Source: Hydractinia symbiolongicarpus | Taxonomy: Eukaryota > Cnidaria > Hydrozoa > Anthoathecata > Hydractiniidae | Length of the DNA: 64,000 nucleotides | Assembly: GCF_029227915.1 (NCBI RefSeq) | Contig: NC_079883.1 | Coordinates: forward strand, 5,702,001 to 5,766,000 | Reading direction: 5' to 3' | Shown: in pieces, positions 1-9,126 of the stretch | Layout: every line of letters begins with the position of its first letter | How positions within the stretch are numbered: position 1 is the stretch's first letter | Position numbers and translations under genes: made by a program | The notes under the pieces: model-generated | What the model saw: the letters and a program-made list of their open reading frames with translations, nothing else | The model's database searches: none | Told to the model about the DNA's origin: nothing

Positions 1-20
1 TAGTCAAAAACATTTTTCAA
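1..20 (-). CDS. Possible start of next stalk exon, cut by window edge
   Basis: After acceptor atctttctag (21-22) the minus strand reads LKNVFD, with Asn at residue 3 as in several stalk exons. The position, about 410 bases beyond the last exon, matches the spacing between cassettes. Confidence 0.35.
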
Positions 21-3000
21 CTAGAAAGATAATTTGTCAGAAAATTGCCTGCAAAATCTAAGAACAATGTTGCCCTTGTCTGAAAAGTCTAATACCATCC
101 GCAAGATTTAAAAAAACTTACATTACAAGTCTCAATTAAAGTTAGGAAAAGTCATATTTCAGCACTCAATTACATGCCGGGCAAAATATATGACCAGTCA
201 CAGATGCCGCAGCCACATTATGATCCCCTCCCGCCCTTCCTCCTGTGATTAACAGTAATAATGAAACAAAATCGATTTGTTAGTTTTAATCAAAAGATAG
301 GAACAAAATTAAAAAAAGTAAAAATTGAACATTTTCTTGGTAGAAAATAAAAATAAAGCATACATTTCGTGTACATTAGTCAATCAAAATGCGAGAAAAA
401 CTCTAACCATATTACAAAGTCAAGTACCTGATGGCTTAACTGAGCAGTCACATTTTCTTGATTGATCAATCTTGATGAAATATTTTCATTCTAAAAATTA
501 AAAGTAAGATAACAGGAGAATGACATGAATATTCCGTAAAATAAATTCTTAGGCTTTACTTTACACATGCAATGGTTTTTAGGAGAATATTGTTTATCAC
601 ATTCACCAATCAGAATAACATGTGTATTTTTTATCCTTTTGTGATGACAAAATGTATAATGTATATGCCTCATTGGTCAGTTGTTCAGTGATATTCTCCT
701 GATAATTAACTTTTTCCCTCAAGAAGTTTGTCTATATAATAAACGTTATTTTAGATTTTACTAAGTGATTGAGTGGATTCTAACACACTTATTGTGTTGT
801 ATTTACCTGCTCATTATAATTTGCCGCACTTTCTTTCAATTTATCAATTGCAAAGGATAAATTTTGTGTCTAAAAGCATAATTAGAAATATGTCCTGTAT
901 AGCTTTTCAGCAGAAAAATTAAAAGAGAACAAAACATAAATCTAGCATACTTTTACATCTAGAATACTCCTAAGTATATTGGTTTCGTTGTTTTGTTTTT
1001 TAATGCTTTGTTGCCAGCCAGCAGTCTAAACATAATAATTATAACGCCATAGTGTCCTAATGAACATAGTTAAAATAAGCAGGTAAAATAATCGTGTGTT
1101 AAATAGTCGCGCTGTGTAGTCAAAAGAGAGTTTTTATATATTTGGCTATCTTATGCAACAAAGACAAATATGTAGTGTCAGAAATATAACAAACGTAAAA
1201 CAAATATAAAAATTCAGTGAGCCAAAAATTGTTAATTTGACGTTACAACCTGTTTAAGGTTGGCTGTATAAAGCTCTAAAGTAATGTGTCTTGTTTGATT
1301 GTAATGTTTTAAAAAGAATCAGAATATATATGTTAGATTTCACATCAATAATGTATAATAGAAAAGGGAAGAACAGTAAAATATTATTCATAAAATCAAA
1401 TAATACGCATCTCTTACCAATCATCGCATTATAAAGTCAATTACCTCATTACTTAACTGAGCAGTCACATTTTCTTGATGGATCAATCTTGATGAAATAT
1501 GTTTAGTCTAAAATTAAAAGTGAAATAACAGGAGAAGGGCATAAAATGTTACAAAAATATGAACTTTAAGGTTTCACGTTACAAATAGAATGGATTTTAA
1601 GAGAAAAATGTGTATTAATTTCACCAATTAGAATAGTATGTGTATTTAATATCGAAATATATGATGCAAAATATCTTCACACTACCTACCATATTGCTCA
1701 GTTGCTCAGTGATATTTTCTTGTTTACTGACTTTTTCCTTCAAAAAGTTTGCCTAAATAATAGACGCCATTAGACAATGTTAAAAAATAATTGACTGAGT
1801 TTCAATAAACATATTGCGTTATATTTACCTGCACTTTGATATTTTCCGCACTTTCTTCTAATTGATCTATGGAAATTGTTAAATTTCGTGCCTAAAAATA
1901 TAATTAGAGATATTAGATTAGAAATATTTTCAACGTTAAAGAATGAAATCGAAGAAAAAGTAGAACTGGCGTACTTTTACATTTAGAATACTCCTAAGTA
2001 TATCGGTGTTGTTGTTTTGTCTTTCAAGGCTTTGTTGCAAGCGTACAGTCTAGACACAATAATTATAACTACACAGTGTCCTGTCTGATGTTATTTAAGA
2101 ACGATAACTGTGCGTAATCACATATTAAAGTAATATAAAATTGTTCACCTTACTGATCAGCCTGTTAGCAATGCTTTCCTGCTGGCTAATTCTTTGTCGT
2201 AACGCTTTTGTCTAAAACATTCAAGAACAGAAGAAGCTGATCGGACATGTAAATTAGTATGTTAGCATTATGTCTTCTTTGGTTTAAGGTACATGATAGC
2301 AGTAATACGTAGAACAGATCCTCCTTTCACATTTTTATGCCAATATATCATTTAGGGAAACATTTCGTTGTAAAAAAATTCTCTGTTTTATTCAGAGCTT
2401 AGTCACCTATTTTTAATTATATTTTCAAAGTCAAATACCTTATTATTCAACTGTCCAGTAGCATTATCTTGATGGGCCAATATCGAAGATATATGTGCAG
2501 TCTAAACATTAAGAGTGAAATGTTTAGCTAAAAAAATAGAAATAATACTTAAACATAGATACAGGAAATTAACAAGTGATATAATCTGCAGGTAAATATT
2601 TTTCATCTGTTTTTAGAAATGAGATGTACCATATGGATTGAATACATTTAACAAACCTCATTGGTCAATTGGTCAGTGACATTCTCCTGTCCTTTTATTT
2701 TCTTCCGCAAGAAATTTGTCTAAATGAAAAACATTTTGGACTTTAACGAAAAATTAAGTTGATTAAAGTGTCATGCTTAAGTGGCAGTATTACAAAAGAT
2801 GCGTTCTTTAACATACTTCGTTTGTCAACATCCTAGTGATAGTCTTGTGCTTTGCAAAATCCATTGTCATTTCCTTTTCCTGCAAACAAAGAATTTGTTT
2901 AACAAAAACCCGGTCAGAAAAACCTTTGTAAAATGCAACTTATCGTTAAACATTACTGGATGGTGTCTTCTTAAAGTTACCTTAAAAGAATGGTCAGCTA

Positions 3001-6000
3001 TTTATCGTATCCCATAAACAATAACAGCTTAATCTAATCATCGTTGTAGGGCACAGTAATTATGATGTCATCAAATAAAATTACATACCTTCTTTTCCAA
3101 TGTTAAAGTCGTTAACTCTAGTAAATTAATTTTGTTTGTAATATTCCGAACCTAAATTACCAGTTAAAATTTTGACATTCTACCCTCATAACTGGAATCT
3201 TAAACGTAAGAACTAAAAATCTTTTTACCGCTCTAACTAACGACTTATTCTGTTTCTCCACTAGCTCGACAAAATATTCTTGCATTTTGGATGTCTGAGA
3301 TAAAAAAATAATACGTAGAGATTTTAAACTATTAAACTAATGAAATAATATAAAATAAAATATATGTGCGATATACCTTGTTCTTTATACTAAAAGTCAT
3401 TTTTTGATTCTCCTTTACTTGATTGAATATGTTTATTGAGCAATTAAAAGTAATAAACTAGCACAGGTACCACAGAAACGTTGCATTTGGTTAAAACTAG
3501 TGTGTTTTTACCTGATTAAACAATTCATCTGTTTCATTTTCTTGTGATAATACTCGTCTCAAAAGTTCATTTGCCTAAACAGAAAGTTGTGGTAAAATAT
3601 TTTGCATATATGGTGACATATGAAATGTTTAATTGTTACCTTGTTTTGAAGAAAAATCGTGGCATTTTCTTCTTGCAAAATCCTGTCCAATGTTAAATTT
3701 ACCTAGACATGGAAATCTTAGGTAACATTGTATTCCGCTTTGGCATTTGTGAGGAGAAAAACTTAATTCAAACATACCATATTATATAAAACCATGGTGC
3801 CGTTCTTCAAAGTATCTGTTTGGTTAGTAATATCATTCGACTAAAAATATACAGACGTTAATAATATGATTGTTTGGTAGTTATTAAAATTTGTGCAGAA
3901 TTTTTACCCAAAAAACAATCAAAACATGAAGGAATAAACAAAAATATGTTTATCCAGTGAGACTACCCTCAAGTGAAGGAAAAATGTAGGGAAATAAGTC
4001 GACTTATAAATAATTTGCTCTACCTGTAGGCCATATTCAGATGTATACTTACCATTTTCGTTATGTTCCGCGCTAAACTATATGCGTAAACCCTTTGTTT
4101 TTGTACCACCTCTTCCTAGTATCAAATGTGATATGATAATAATTTCAAGTCTACTCAGAAATTAGAAACGTGCAAGGATTTTCTTACAATTTTCTTTTGT
4201 CTGTGGATTGTACTTGATACGTTAGTCATCATAGAAATTATCTAAAAGATAGGAAAAGATATTTATTATTTAGGGAATCTAAAACGATAATAAAGAAATC
4301 GTGGCGTTGTGAAATTTATTGCATGTTTTATTTTAGGGTAAATTCAGGTTATATGCTTTGTTAAAATATTTGAGTTAAATGTCATATACCTGTCCTCTTA
4401 ACAATGTTGTCATATTTTGTTGCATTGTGAGGTCACTTGTAATATTCAACGTCTAAAGAAATACAAATCATGTGATTCAAATTGCAGTCTTAATGCATTT
4501 TCACAATCACCATTTAAATGTTCGAAAATTCAGAGAATCGACACTCACAACATGCTAATATTAGCATTCAATTTTTTTAAAGCAAATGTTTATTTTTTTA
4601 AAAAATGTGTAAAATTAAAAGCGAATGTGATAAAGCATTAAACTTAATGTCAGTTAAAAGCTTGCAGTAAAATTTTCCACATAAAGTCAGAAGATAATGC
4701 AATTTAAAATCTTTTTAGATCCTGCTAATTTAGAAATATCCAATGGATTTAGGACTGTACCCTCTTGTTCTGCCTTTGTTTGCACTTAAAAACACACTTT
4801 TAATCTTGAAACTTTTATATTTTTGAAACTTTAGCTTACTTTGCGACTAAAACGCCTTAAGATGAATACTAAAAGGTAGTGTTATTTTTTAGAGTATACC
4901 CTTTACCACAGTAAATTTTTAGAAATAGACCCTTTACATCGTTGAAAGGCGCATATAAGTTATTGTGCACTGGCCTTCAGCAGTACATTTAATAATAATA
5001 GAAAAGATAATGATATATTTAATAAAAAATATTTATCCGTCCGTCCGTCCGTCCGTCCGTCTGTGTGTCACACAAAATGGTAGCTTAGCTGCGACGGGCG
5101 AACCCGTGGATTTTTCCACTGGCCAACGACTAGCCTTAAATAATCTTCACCTGATTACTAATCATTGCCATTGTTCTTTCTTGTACATCAAATTTAGTTA
5201 TCAGTGCTTGAATCTAAATTTGTAAAATATTGTGTTAAATTCAAGGTGAGGATGCAGACGATAGAATCAAATGTCAAACTTGCACTTACATCTTTCTGTT
5301 GCACATCTAAAGAAAAATGGTTTTTAAATAAATTAGATATTTATTTTCACCCCTGCATTATCTACATTAATGATGTCTTTTTTTACCTGAAAGTACTTTT
5401 AATTTTCTGGAAAATAACGATAACTCTTCTACCTAATTTAGAAATATCAATAAATATCAAAATTTGTTTGGAAAAACGGCGGGAAATGAGTGAGCAAATG
5501 TGTTAAGTAAAATAAGAACTTACCCGTTTCGAGAGAGTATTTATCTAAATATATAATGTAGATTCGTTATGAAGGGTGTCTCAAGTATCAGTGGCCTTTG
5601 CACCGCAACAAGAATAAAGAAATGCAGCACTGAGGCAAACTAAGAACCTATAATCAAAGGATATAATGCCCTCGCTATACTCCGTCATGTAACATTCGCC
5701 CATTAAATACAATCTCGTGCCTAGTTCTTATTACGTAAGGCAGGTGTCGAGGTTGATCCCAGCACCTTTTATAGCGGTGTTGTTAGGAAACAAATAGGCC
5801 AGGCGACGTAGTTGGACATGATCTATATTGCACGCGAATTAATTACTGTTCCCAAAGTAAGAGAAAGAAATACAATGTCTGTGTTAAAGAACTTTTAATT
5901 TCAATGATCGAATGGGAAAGTTTGGAAATTGAGTTAATAAAATCGATACCTTTCTGTGCAATCTTAATTGTCTTGTTCTTAGAGTAAATTCATCGTGCCG

Positions 6001-7115
6001 AATTATCGCCGGGAAAGTTTTTGTCCCGATCAAGTTAAAAACTTGAATTTCTTTTTTAATTGCATTAAATTTTTAATTTTAAGCTACCTGTATTATAGAG
6101 AAAGGTTTTTCCACAAAGCCACAGGACAATAAAACGGAAATTTCTCTGTCAATCAGTTATATAATTTGTGTTATTATACTGATTCATTTGCGGAATTTTC
6201 CTAAAGAATAGGCACTCTAGTTTCTAAACGTTAACGTTAGGCAAATAACAGCAATGTCTATCCATTTTTTCCCCATGGCGTTGGTTGACCGATATCCGTG
6301 GTAAAAACACTTGCTAAACATGGCCGCTCTGTGGACTATTCATTCTGACATATGTTTGTGTTCTATTAATGGTAGCCGCTGACCACAATGTTTAAAAATA
6401 TTTATTTTTCTTGTCATAACAAAACAAAGTTAAAAACAAGGCACTGTAATGTTTTCTATTATCAAAACTTCCCTACTTTACGTTTGAAGTGATAGAAAAT
6501 AAATACGTGTTAAAAACCAGTGGTAGGAAAGAAATACGTTTTGAAAACACAGTTAGTGAACAGTAGCTTTATCTATTGCGCTTCTTGATTTTAGTTCAGT
6601 TCGCTTACGCTCAGTCGGCAAAATTTGCAATTTTAACCTTGCTTTTTGCACTAGTGTTCATGCAGTACGTCTATATTTTTAAAAAAGTTTCTTGTCAACT
6701 ATAAACCCACCACTTTGATCACCTAGACAAGCGCATGTCAGGTTCATATTCATATAGGTGTCCAGATGTCAAAAAAAAAATGTTTTAGACGTGAATGTAG
6801 AATAAAGGTTTCCACAATAAACAAAAAACAAAATATAATCACAAACAAACACACCATTTCTTCTTGTTTGTTTATTTTACGTTCCATTATTTGCGTTTCC
6901 ACAGGAGTCATCACGCCAATAAAAAATAAAATTATAATAATCAGTGCGGCGATAATCAATATGCAAAAAATTACTATCGCTATTGTACGACATACACTGT
7001 TATTGGATACTTTTGATGGAAATATATTTTTATCGGTTGAGCTCTTTTCGTGAGAAAGTTCCTTGTAAGCAAACTGATTGTCTGTTTCGTCATTAGGAAT
7101 CTTTTTCATCTCCAG
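1..7115 (-). CDS. Type II membrane protein with coiled-coil stalk built from an array of 63-nt exons (5' part of gene)
   Basis: I do not recognise a named family. Read on the minus strand, exon 1 (6855-7109 coding) gives a cytoplasmic tail, one hydrophobic span and a short ectodomain start. It is followed by micro-exons 5950-5977, 5524-5544, 5290-5306, then exons at 4390-4452, 4188-4241, 4024-4077, 3778-3840, 3640-3702, 3512-3574, 3229-3294, 3089-3151, 2817-2879, 2657-2719, 2439-2501, 2149-2211, 1981-2049, 1829-1891, 1690-1752, 1445-1507, 957-1025, 807-869, 669-731, 428-490 and a partial one at 1-20. Every exon is bounded by AG and GT (one GC) and all join in one open frame of 526 codons before the partial exon. 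Stalk exons are 18, 21, 22 or 23 codons with hydrophobic or Gln/Thr residues at heptad a and d positions and repeated N-x-T sequons. Predicted role: an oligomeric, glycosylated cell-surface stalk displaying an unseen C-terminal domain. Exon boundaries are read by eye; the family and ligand are unknown. Confidence 0.8.
428..490 (-). CDS. Stalk exon (21 codons), cassette copy 2, member 4
   Basis: Reads NENISSRLINQENVT...LSHQ, with sequons NIS and NVT. Acceptor tttag, donor gtactt. Confidence 0.85.
669..731 (-). CDS. Stalk exon (21 codons), cassette copy 2, member 3, with GC donor
   Basis: Reads TNFLREKVNYQENIT...LTNE. Acceptor tatatag. The donor is GC (gcatat) where its sister exon has gtaggt. 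Confidence 0.75.
807..869 (-). CDS. Stalk exon (21 codons), cassette copy 2, member 2
   Basis: Reads TQNLSFAIDKLKESA...NEQ, sequon NLS at residue 3. Acceptor cttttag, donor gtaaat. Confidence 0.85.
957..1025 (-). CDS. Stalk exon (23 codons), cassette copy 2, member 1
   Basis: Reads TAGWQQSIKKQNNET...SILD. Acceptor tgtttag, donor gtaaaa. The flanking intron bases also match copy 1. Confidence 0.85.
1445..1507 (-). CDS. Stalk exon (21 codons), cassette copy 1, member 4
   Basis: Reads TKHISSRLIHQENVT...LSNE. Sister of 428-490. Acceptor attttag, donor gtaatt. Confidence 0.85.
1690..1752 (-). CDS. Stalk exon (21 codons), cassette copy 1, member 3
   Basis: Reads ANFLKEKVSKQENIT...LSNM. Sister of 669-731. 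Acceptor atttag, donor gtaggt. Confidence 0.85.
1829..1891 (-). CDS. Stalk exon (21 codons), cassette copy 1, member 2
   Basis: Reads ARNLTISIDQLEESA...KVQ, sequon NLT at residue 3. Sister of 807-869. Acceptor ttttag, donor gtaaat. Confidence 0.85.
1981..2049 (-). CDS. Stalk exon (23 codons), cassette copy 1, member 1
   Basis: Reads TVRLQQSLERQNNNT...SILN. Sister of 957-1025. Acceptor gtgtctag, donor gtaaaa. Confidence 0.85.
2149..2211 (-). CDS. Stalk exon (21 codons)
   Basis: Reads TKALRQRISQQESIA...LISK; the sequon position has decayed to ESI. Acceptor gttttag, donor gtgaac. Confidence 0.85.
2439..2501 (-). CDS. Stalk exon (21 codons)
   Basis: Reads TAHISSILAHQDNAT...LNNK. Related to exons 1445-1507 and 428-490. 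Acceptor gtttag, donor gtattt. Confidence 0.85.
2657..2719 (-). CDS. Stalk exon (21 codons)
   Basis: Reads TNFLRKKIKGQENVT...LTNE. Closely related to exons 1690-1752 and 669-731. Acceptor catttag, donor gtttgt. Confidence 0.85.
2817..2879 (-). CDS. Stalk exon (21 codons)
   Basis: Reads EKEMTMDFAKHKTIT...LTNE; no sequon. Acceptor gtttgcag, donor gtatgt. The plus-strand open frame over this stretch is a shadow. Confidence 0.75.
3089..3151 (-). CDS. Stalk exon (21 codons)
   Basis: Reads VRNITNKINLLELTT...EKK, sequon NIT at residue 3. Acceptor aatttag, donor gtatgt. Confidence 0.85.
3229..3294 (-). CDS. Stalk exon (22 codons)
   Basis: Reads TSKMQEYFVELVEKQNKS...RA, with sequon NKS at residue 16. 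Acceptor tatctcag, donor gtaaaa. One codon longer than the unit. Confidence 0.75.
3377..3439 (-). pseudogene. Dead stalk exon: acceptor AG replaced by GC
   Basis: A 63-nt open stretch homologous to the others (SINIFNQVKENQKMT...KNK) with a usable donor (gtatat). The two bases before it on the minus strand are GC instead of AG, with no replacement AG in register. It has also lost the residue-13 sequon (KMT). Most likely skipped in the mRNA; skipping keeps the frame because it is 63 nt. Confidence 0.65.
3512..3574 (-). CDS. Stalk exon (21 codons)
   Basis: Reads ANELLRRVLSQENET...LFNQ, sequon NET at residue 13. Acceptor tgtttag, donor gtaaaa. Confidence 0.85.
3640..3702 (-). CDS. Stalk exon (21 codons)
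   Basis: Reads VNLTLDRILQEENAT...LQNK, sequon NAT at residue 13. Acceptor gtctag, donor gtaaca. Confidence 0.8.
3778..3840 (-). CDS. Stalk exon (21 codons)
   Basis: Reads SNDITNQTDTLKNGT...LYNM. The sequon at residue 13 is NGT. Acceptor tttttag, donor gtatgt. Confidence 0.8.
4024..4077 (-). CDS. Possible stalk exon (18 codons), boundaries uncertain
   Basis: With the acceptor at 4078-4079 (catatag) and donor gtagag it is a 54-nt phase-0 exon reading FSAEHNENGK...YGLQ. A nearby acceptor at gtttag and an internal gtaagt give a 20-nt alternative that would break the frame. Its residues fit a coiled coil less well than its neighbours. Confidence 0.4.
4188..4241 (-). CDS. Stalk exon (18 codons)
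   Basis: Reads IISMMTNVSS...KKI, with an NVS sequon. Acceptor cttttag, donor gtaaga. At 18 residues (7+11) it would put a stutter in the heptad register. Confidence 0.65.
4390..4452 (-). CDS. Stalk exon (21 codons)
   Basis: Reads TLNITSDL...QQNMT...LLRGQ. Heptad a/d residues are T,I,L,Q,T,L. Sequons are at residues 3 and 13. Acceptor ctttag, donor gtatat. Confidence 0.8.
5031..5137 (+). repeat. Copy of the CGTCTGTCYGTCTGT dispersed repeat, inside an intron
   Basis: Starts with a (CCGT)n tract, then CACAAAATGGTAGCTTAGCTG and AACCCGTGGATTTTTCCAC, ending GACTAGCC. The same ordered blocks recur near 22165, 28715, 43510, 44595 and 46948. It lies in the intron between micro-exon 4 and the 4390 exon. 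Confidence 0.7.
5290..5306 (-). CDS. Micro-exon 4 (17 nt)
   Basis: Acceptor ttctttag and consensus donor gtaagt. Entered in phase 1 it reads DVQQKD and returns the frame to phase 0, which is the phase of all later exons. Together micro-exons 2-4 are 66 nt, the length of one ordinary stalk exon. Confidence 0.5.
5524..5544 (-). CDS. Micro-exon 3 (21 nt)
   Basis: Strong acceptor (atatatttag) and consensus donor (gtaagtt). Entered in phase 1 it reads DKYSLET across the junction, with no stop. Confidence 0.55.
5950..5977 (-). CDS. Micro-exon 2 (28 nt)
   Basis: Codes NKTIKIAQK plus one base. The acceptor is ctctaag with only a modest pyrimidine tract and the donor is gtatcg. It changes phase from 0 to 1, and that is restored only if 5524-5544 and 5290-5306 follow. 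Confidence 0.5.
6855..7115 (-). CDS. Exon 1: cytoplasmic tail, signal-anchor segment and start of ectodomain
   Basis: ATG is at 7107-7109, six bases inside an exon whose acceptor (ttccttcttttag) ends at 7116, so a 5' leader intron is likely. Residues 1-41 are polar and Lys-rich (MKKIPNDETDNQF...), about residues 42-67 are a very hydrophobic Ile/Leu/Phe run after Cys40-Arg41, and residues 68-85 are polar (TPVETQ...NKQEEM). Positive charge on the N-terminal flank and no cleavage-like site suggest N-in, type II orientation. The frame stays open to 6750, but a GT donor directly after Met85 (6853-6854) makes the rest intron read-through. Confidence 0.75.
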
Positions 7116-7117
7116 CT

Positions 7118-7439
7118 AAAAGAAGGAAACGGTATTTTAACGGTAAACGGTATAAGGGTATTTTTTGGTCCCCAAATTTAAATGTGTAACAATTTCCATT
7201 CTGTAAACACAAACCATATTTTTTTTTAGCTGGTTTAGCTACTTTCGTTAGTAAAAGCTTTTTTCTCAACAAGGCTAATTGTGATTAAATCAGATGTGGT
7301 ATATTATATATGCGCCTATCACCCGATAAGCAGGCATAACATAGATAAATAGAGATAAAAATACAGAACCTTAGACCTAGTCAAATAAAATAAAAAAAAA
7401 TATATTAAGTTAAATATATGAAATAGAAAAATAAATAAA
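7118..7439. other. Upstream of the stalk gene
   Basis: Presumed 5' leader intron and promoter side of the gene. I could not place the leader exon or a TATA element with confidence; the stretch is AT-rich and non-repetitive. Confidence 0.3.
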
Positions 7440-7790
7440 TTCATGACTCTAGCTCTCTTCTCCCTTCCTCGCTCATACCGAATAATTCTTAACTCATTAA
7501 TATTCAGACACACCCGCGACACTAGATCCTTCCAAAGAGATCTATTGGCAAAAGTTTGTTGCCATTTATTCAAAACCAACCCATGTTTTAAAATACTTTT
7601 CACGTGTCTCTTTACCTTAATTTTGGTCGACCAATAGCACGTTTTCCTTCCACAAACTCACCATAGAGAAGTTCCATAACAGGACTTTCGCTTCTCATTC
7701 TTGATACGTGGCCGAGCCATCGTAGCCGGCTTCTCAAGAACGTCATTTCGATGTCTTTAACGTCAGCACAAAGTAGAACATCCTCATTGC
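7440..7790 (-). mobile_element. Decayed 3' coding end of a non-LTR retrotransposon (LINE)
   Basis: With frame changes the minus strand reads LRSRLRWLGHVSRMRSESP, then GEFVEGKRAIGRP, then LNKWQQTFANRSLWKDLVS. These blocks, in this order, are typical of the C-terminal tail of LINE reverse transcriptases. Frameshifts and stops show it is dead. No catalytic motif is present because only the tail remains. Confidence 0.75.
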
Positions 7791-7795
7791 TTACA

Positions 7796-9117
7796 TATTA
7801 ACATTTACAAAAAAAACTTTGGAATAAGAAATACTAAAAAAAAACCAGCAAATGATCAAAGAAAAAAAATTCAGTAAAGATCAAGTAAATATTGAATTAA
7901 AAAACTACGGTAACGCTTTTAATTTTTCACTACAGAAAAAAGAAAAAAGTGACAAAAATGTGACTAAAATGAACATCGGTAGGCTGTTTAATTTGACTCC
8001 TTCGTGGCAACATGTATTTGCAATACGCGTTTGCGCTGGCTTGTTCTCCAGAGCACTGAATAAAGTTGGTTGAAAGTGCGTTGATACCAAATGATTTAGG
8101 GGGGAAGTAGAGCTTGTAATTAGAAAACATGGAGCAAAATTATTTATAGTTTTTTTTCAGTTAAATAATTTGCCACTGCAATGAATATTTCTAGACTACA
8201 GGCGAAGTTAATTAATTGGATGAATGTTTTAAATAAGTTAAATACTTTACTTAATTTAAAAAACAATACTTGATAATTGTTGAATAAAAGCAGGTGGGAG
8301 AATCAAAATTTATAATTGTGTCTGTAGCGGGGATGGGGCAAACATTTTTCGGTGCTCTTGGAATAAGTTAATCAAAAAATACATTACATAAATTTATCAA
8401 ACTTACAAGAGTTGCCATGTCTGACAATGTTCAAAATTCACAAGTGTAGATGTTGCTGTCTATAATCTAACTCTATAAAGTTTCTTTAACTGAAACTGAA
8501 CAGTAGGGGAGACCTTGTTTTTATGACTCAAAAAAAGTCAAGAACTGGCAAGAATTACAGTTTTTCTTTTACTTTTAACCAAAACACTTAAAAAATGTCG
8601 TTATTTTTAATCTTAAAATATTTATCTTTTCATGTAAAATTTTCATGAACATACAAGAAATACATTTTGACAAACGAAGTGAAATTTCTCCTGATCTTTA
8701 AATATATAAATATGTAAGTTATTTTTTTCTGTCCACGAAAAAAAGTTCCTTTCAGCAAGGATAATACCTCATTATTTATAAAACTGTCACAAAATGTCAC
8801 AATGTTCGGGCAAGTCTTAAAGCTAATCTCAATTCACATTGGTTTTATATGTTAAGGCATGTTGACAACAAAACAGCGTATGTTATCATTTTGGAAAGCA
8901 AGATAATGGATAAATTAAACATCTTTCTCTTAACCTTTTGCTAAAATTTATGACAAGTCTGAAATGTAAAATGCAAAATCATTATTTTAGAATTATTTTA
9001 GCATTGATGTATCAAAACCACGGCACCTTCAGACATACATTTCTAAATTTCGTTCCTTATTTCTTTTACGTTAATCGCCGTGTTTTGTATTGCTCGTTTG
9101 GAGATTATTTCATGGTA
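7796..9117. other. Gene-free stretch
   Basis: AT-rich. Overlapping short open frames on both strands between 7852 and 8130 show no family motif or splice context. Nothing else supported. Confidence 0.4.
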
Positions 9118-9126
9118 TAATTTAGT

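Noticed and set aside
428-4452. Regularly spaced ~63-base related stretches suggest a CRISPR or satellite array
   Set aside because: Spacing is irregular, units differ strongly at the DNA level but keep protein pattern, and each is bounded by splice signals.
4761-4784. 24-nt exon-like piece (CKQRQNKR) on minus with tttttaag acceptor
   Set aside because: Would fit in frame but has no heptad pattern and a weak donor (gtacag); left out of the gene model.
4834-4840. 7-nt micro-exon between gttttag and gtaagc
   Set aside because: Would break the frame established by the flanking exons and is easily found by chance.
6766-7053. Plus-strand open frame opposite exon 1
   Set aside because: Shadow of the minus-strand membrane exon; no start or splice context of its own.
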